A stretch of DNA of 45,154 nt from Dicyema japonicum (Eukaryota > Dicyemida > Rhombozoa > Dicyemidae): positions 856,656 through 901,809 of the forward strand of contig RDEW01000024.1 of NCBI GenBank assembly GCA_011109175.1, read 5' to 3'. The translations under genes were made by a program, and so were the position numbers. Positions 43,703-45,154 of this stretch are shown here, piece by piece (the stretch's first letter is position 1; each line of letters begins with the position of its first letter). The notes beneath the pieces were generated by a model. That model did no database searches. It had not been told where the DNA came from and saw nothing but the letters and a program-made list of their open reading frames with translations.

Positions 43703-44389
43703 TTATAAAACTAAATCAGGCAACCAGTCATCATTAAAAGCATTCAAAACGATAGGAAGAGTATAAGTGAACAATCTCGAGTTATCATTTTGTTCGTTCT
43801 CTTCATCATTGGATTCCCCCAGTCTATCACGAAACCATAATTCAACTGTTTTACACATTGACGGCAGTTTAGGCTTATCCACGTAAATTAAATGACTTTT
43901 ATTGGTTGGAATCTAGGAAAAGTGGAGATAGAGATGAATCCTTGTCGAAGCACTCTTTGAGAGGACCTCACAGTTCAGAAACTAAGACAAATAGTGTTGA
44001 AAATACTTAGAGTTCACTAATTCCTCGGAAATCTCAGCTTCCGATAATTTTGGAAGCATAAATCTTATGCACATACGAGCATCTTCAATGCAGTTTCCAA
44101 AAACAACATCAATTTGGCAGAGATCCTCAACAAGACAAACTTCCTCAAAAAATTGGAAAAATTCTGAAACTTGAAGCCAGTAATTTATGAAATGGAAGAA
44201 ATAAGAAATATTTTCAATTTCTGAAGTAATTTCGTACAGTTCAATATAAGGCAGTGGAATATGACCATATAAATACAAAATGTGCTGTATGAGTCCGGAT
44301 AGTATAGGAGTTCTTACTACATTATTTGAAAACGCATTTTTTGTTGGACCAATTAACACCATCTTTCTTTCACAAACCATTTGGGACAC
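43703..44389 (-). CDS. p31comet-like (MAD2L1BP) protein, multi-exon
   Basis: p31comet binds MAD2 and helps silence the spindle checkpoint. Exon 1 (44389 down to about 44020) reads KMVLIGPTKNAFSNNVV, then LIQHILYLYGHIPLPYIEL, close in pattern to the human LLKHIMYQRQQLPLPYEQL region. Next come a coiled-coil-like helix (FFEEVCLVEDLCQIDVVFGN) and RFMLPKLSEAEISEEL. Downstream text continues with GPLKECFDKDSSLSPLFLDS, then VDKPKLPSMCKTVELWFRDR, where WFRxRL recalls the human WFRPKL, and ends at TAA 43703-43705. A GT...AG intron after SEEL and others near 43900 are needed; I could not fix all junctions. The first exon is repeated across the N at 44455. Assignment is by motif memory, without a search. 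Confidence 0.5.
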
Positions 44390-44740
44390 AAAATTTATTA
44401 TTTTTAATTTAATTATTTTTTATATTATAAATTTACAACTTCTTTTAAGAAAACNTTGAAGCCAGTAATTTATGAAATGGAAGAAATTAGAAATATTTTC
44501 AATTTCTGATATAATTTCGTACAGTTCAATATAAGGCAGTGGAATATGACCATATAAATACAAAATGTGTTGTATGAGTCCGGATAGTATAGGAATTCTT
44601 ACTACATTATTTGAAAACGCATTTTTTGTTGGACCAATTAACACCATCTTTCTTCCACAAACCATTTGGGACACAAACTTTATTATTTTTAATTTAATTA
44701 TTTTTTATATTATAAATTTACAACTTTTTTTAAGTAAAAT
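44170..44740. repeat. Near-tandem copy across the N at 44455 (likely assembly join)
   Basis: 44170-44454 and 44456-44740 are the same 5' portion of the p31comet-like gene plus upstream DNA, differing at a few positions. The second copy lacks the rest of the exon because it starts inside it at ttgaagcc. Confidence 0.8.
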
Positions 44741-44797
44741 TATTTATTTATAATCAAAATGTCGCATTGCATCATGTGGTGGTTAATAGGTTGATAA

Positions 44798-45106
44798 TTT
44801 ATTTTCCTTCGCTCTGATGGCTTCATTGGATACATCTTACTCAGGAGAGGCAAAATTCCAGGCCAGCATTCAAATGGATCCAACTATTCATTCACAATTT
44901 CGTCCCTGGCGACGAGTTCTGGAATCGCCCTCAGCTCTCCGGACAACGTATTCTGGATCACTGTTCTCGGGTGTGGTTTTCCGTTGGTACGCGTCTGGAT
45001 CAATGAATTAGTTATTTTAGTTTTACCCTTGGTCTTTGGAATATTATTACTTATTAACCCCATGCTTACAATTTTTGGTAAGGACGACACAAACAGTCAC
45101 AACTAA
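44798..45106 (+). CDS. Unidentified membrane-protein exon
   Basis: A plus frame open for about 100 codons without ATG reads SDGFIGYILLRRGKIPGQHS, then NYSFTISSLATSSGIALSS, then a hydrophobic helix (ELVILVLPLVFGILLLIN) and the tail FGKDDTNSHN to TAA at 45104-45106. It looks like the 3' exon of a type I membrane protein. Shorter ATG-initiated ORFs in other frames overlap it on both strands; I judged them less likely. No family was recognised. Confidence 0.35.
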   Translation, partial: FIFLRSDGFIGYILLRRGKIPGQHSNGSNYSFTISSLATSSGIALSSPDNVFWITVLGCGFPLVRVWINELVILVLPLVFGILLLINPMLTIFGKDDTNSHN

Positions 45107-45154
45107 TTTATCCAAGGAAGGAGCCCAAGGGAGAAGTGTGCCGACCAAAAATTT

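Overview
The window is AT-rich eukaryotic DNA, almost certainly metazoan. It holds multi-exon genes and degraded transposable elements: Tigger/pogo, hAT, several non-LTR reverse transcriptases and retroviral-type integrase fragments. Its most telling property is intron size. Wherever a gene can be followed by protein logic, its frame is broken only by GT...AG segments of about 16-39 nt, mostly 19-27. Such introns, with animal-type genes (a ZYG11-family ubiquitin-ligase receptor, a p31comet-like protein), suggest a highly reduced animal. Dicyemid mesozoans, reported to have introns averaging about 26 nt, are my best guess (inference).

Layout. 1-5.1 kb: a small acidic two-exon gene, a Tigger element inserted at TA just after its stop codon, and an R4/Dong-like reverse transcriptase relic. 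5.2-9.3 kb: repeats, a truncated ZYG11 pseudogene, an endonuclease relic and a reverse transcriptase tail. 9.3-12.8 kb: host genes, including a putative secreted mucin-like gene made of tandem 24-33-nt micro-exons and 25-26-nt introns (11902-12830). 12.9-18.2 kb: a reverse transcriptase relic, an ankyrin-like fragment, a hAT element and long stretches with nothing recognisable. 18.28-40.33 kb: a giant imperfect inverted repeat (left arm 18283-28222, right arm 31186-40332) around a spacer of about 3 kb. 40.4-45.15 kb: a receptor-like membrane ORF, two reverse transcriptase relics, a hAT tail, the p31comet-like gene and an unnamed membrane ORF.

Each arm carries the ZYG11-like gene, a second unnamed multi-exon gene downstream of it, integrase remnants, SINE-like repeats and a degenerate TTAGGG-like block. 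The left ZYG11 copy can be read through 14 exons as a complete 692-residue protein. The right copy has many one-base indels, so one arm looks functional and the other decaying.

Five single-N gaps occur (1536, 4277, 7127, 40466, 44455). Three sit between near-identical direct copies and look like contig ends that were abutted rather than merged.
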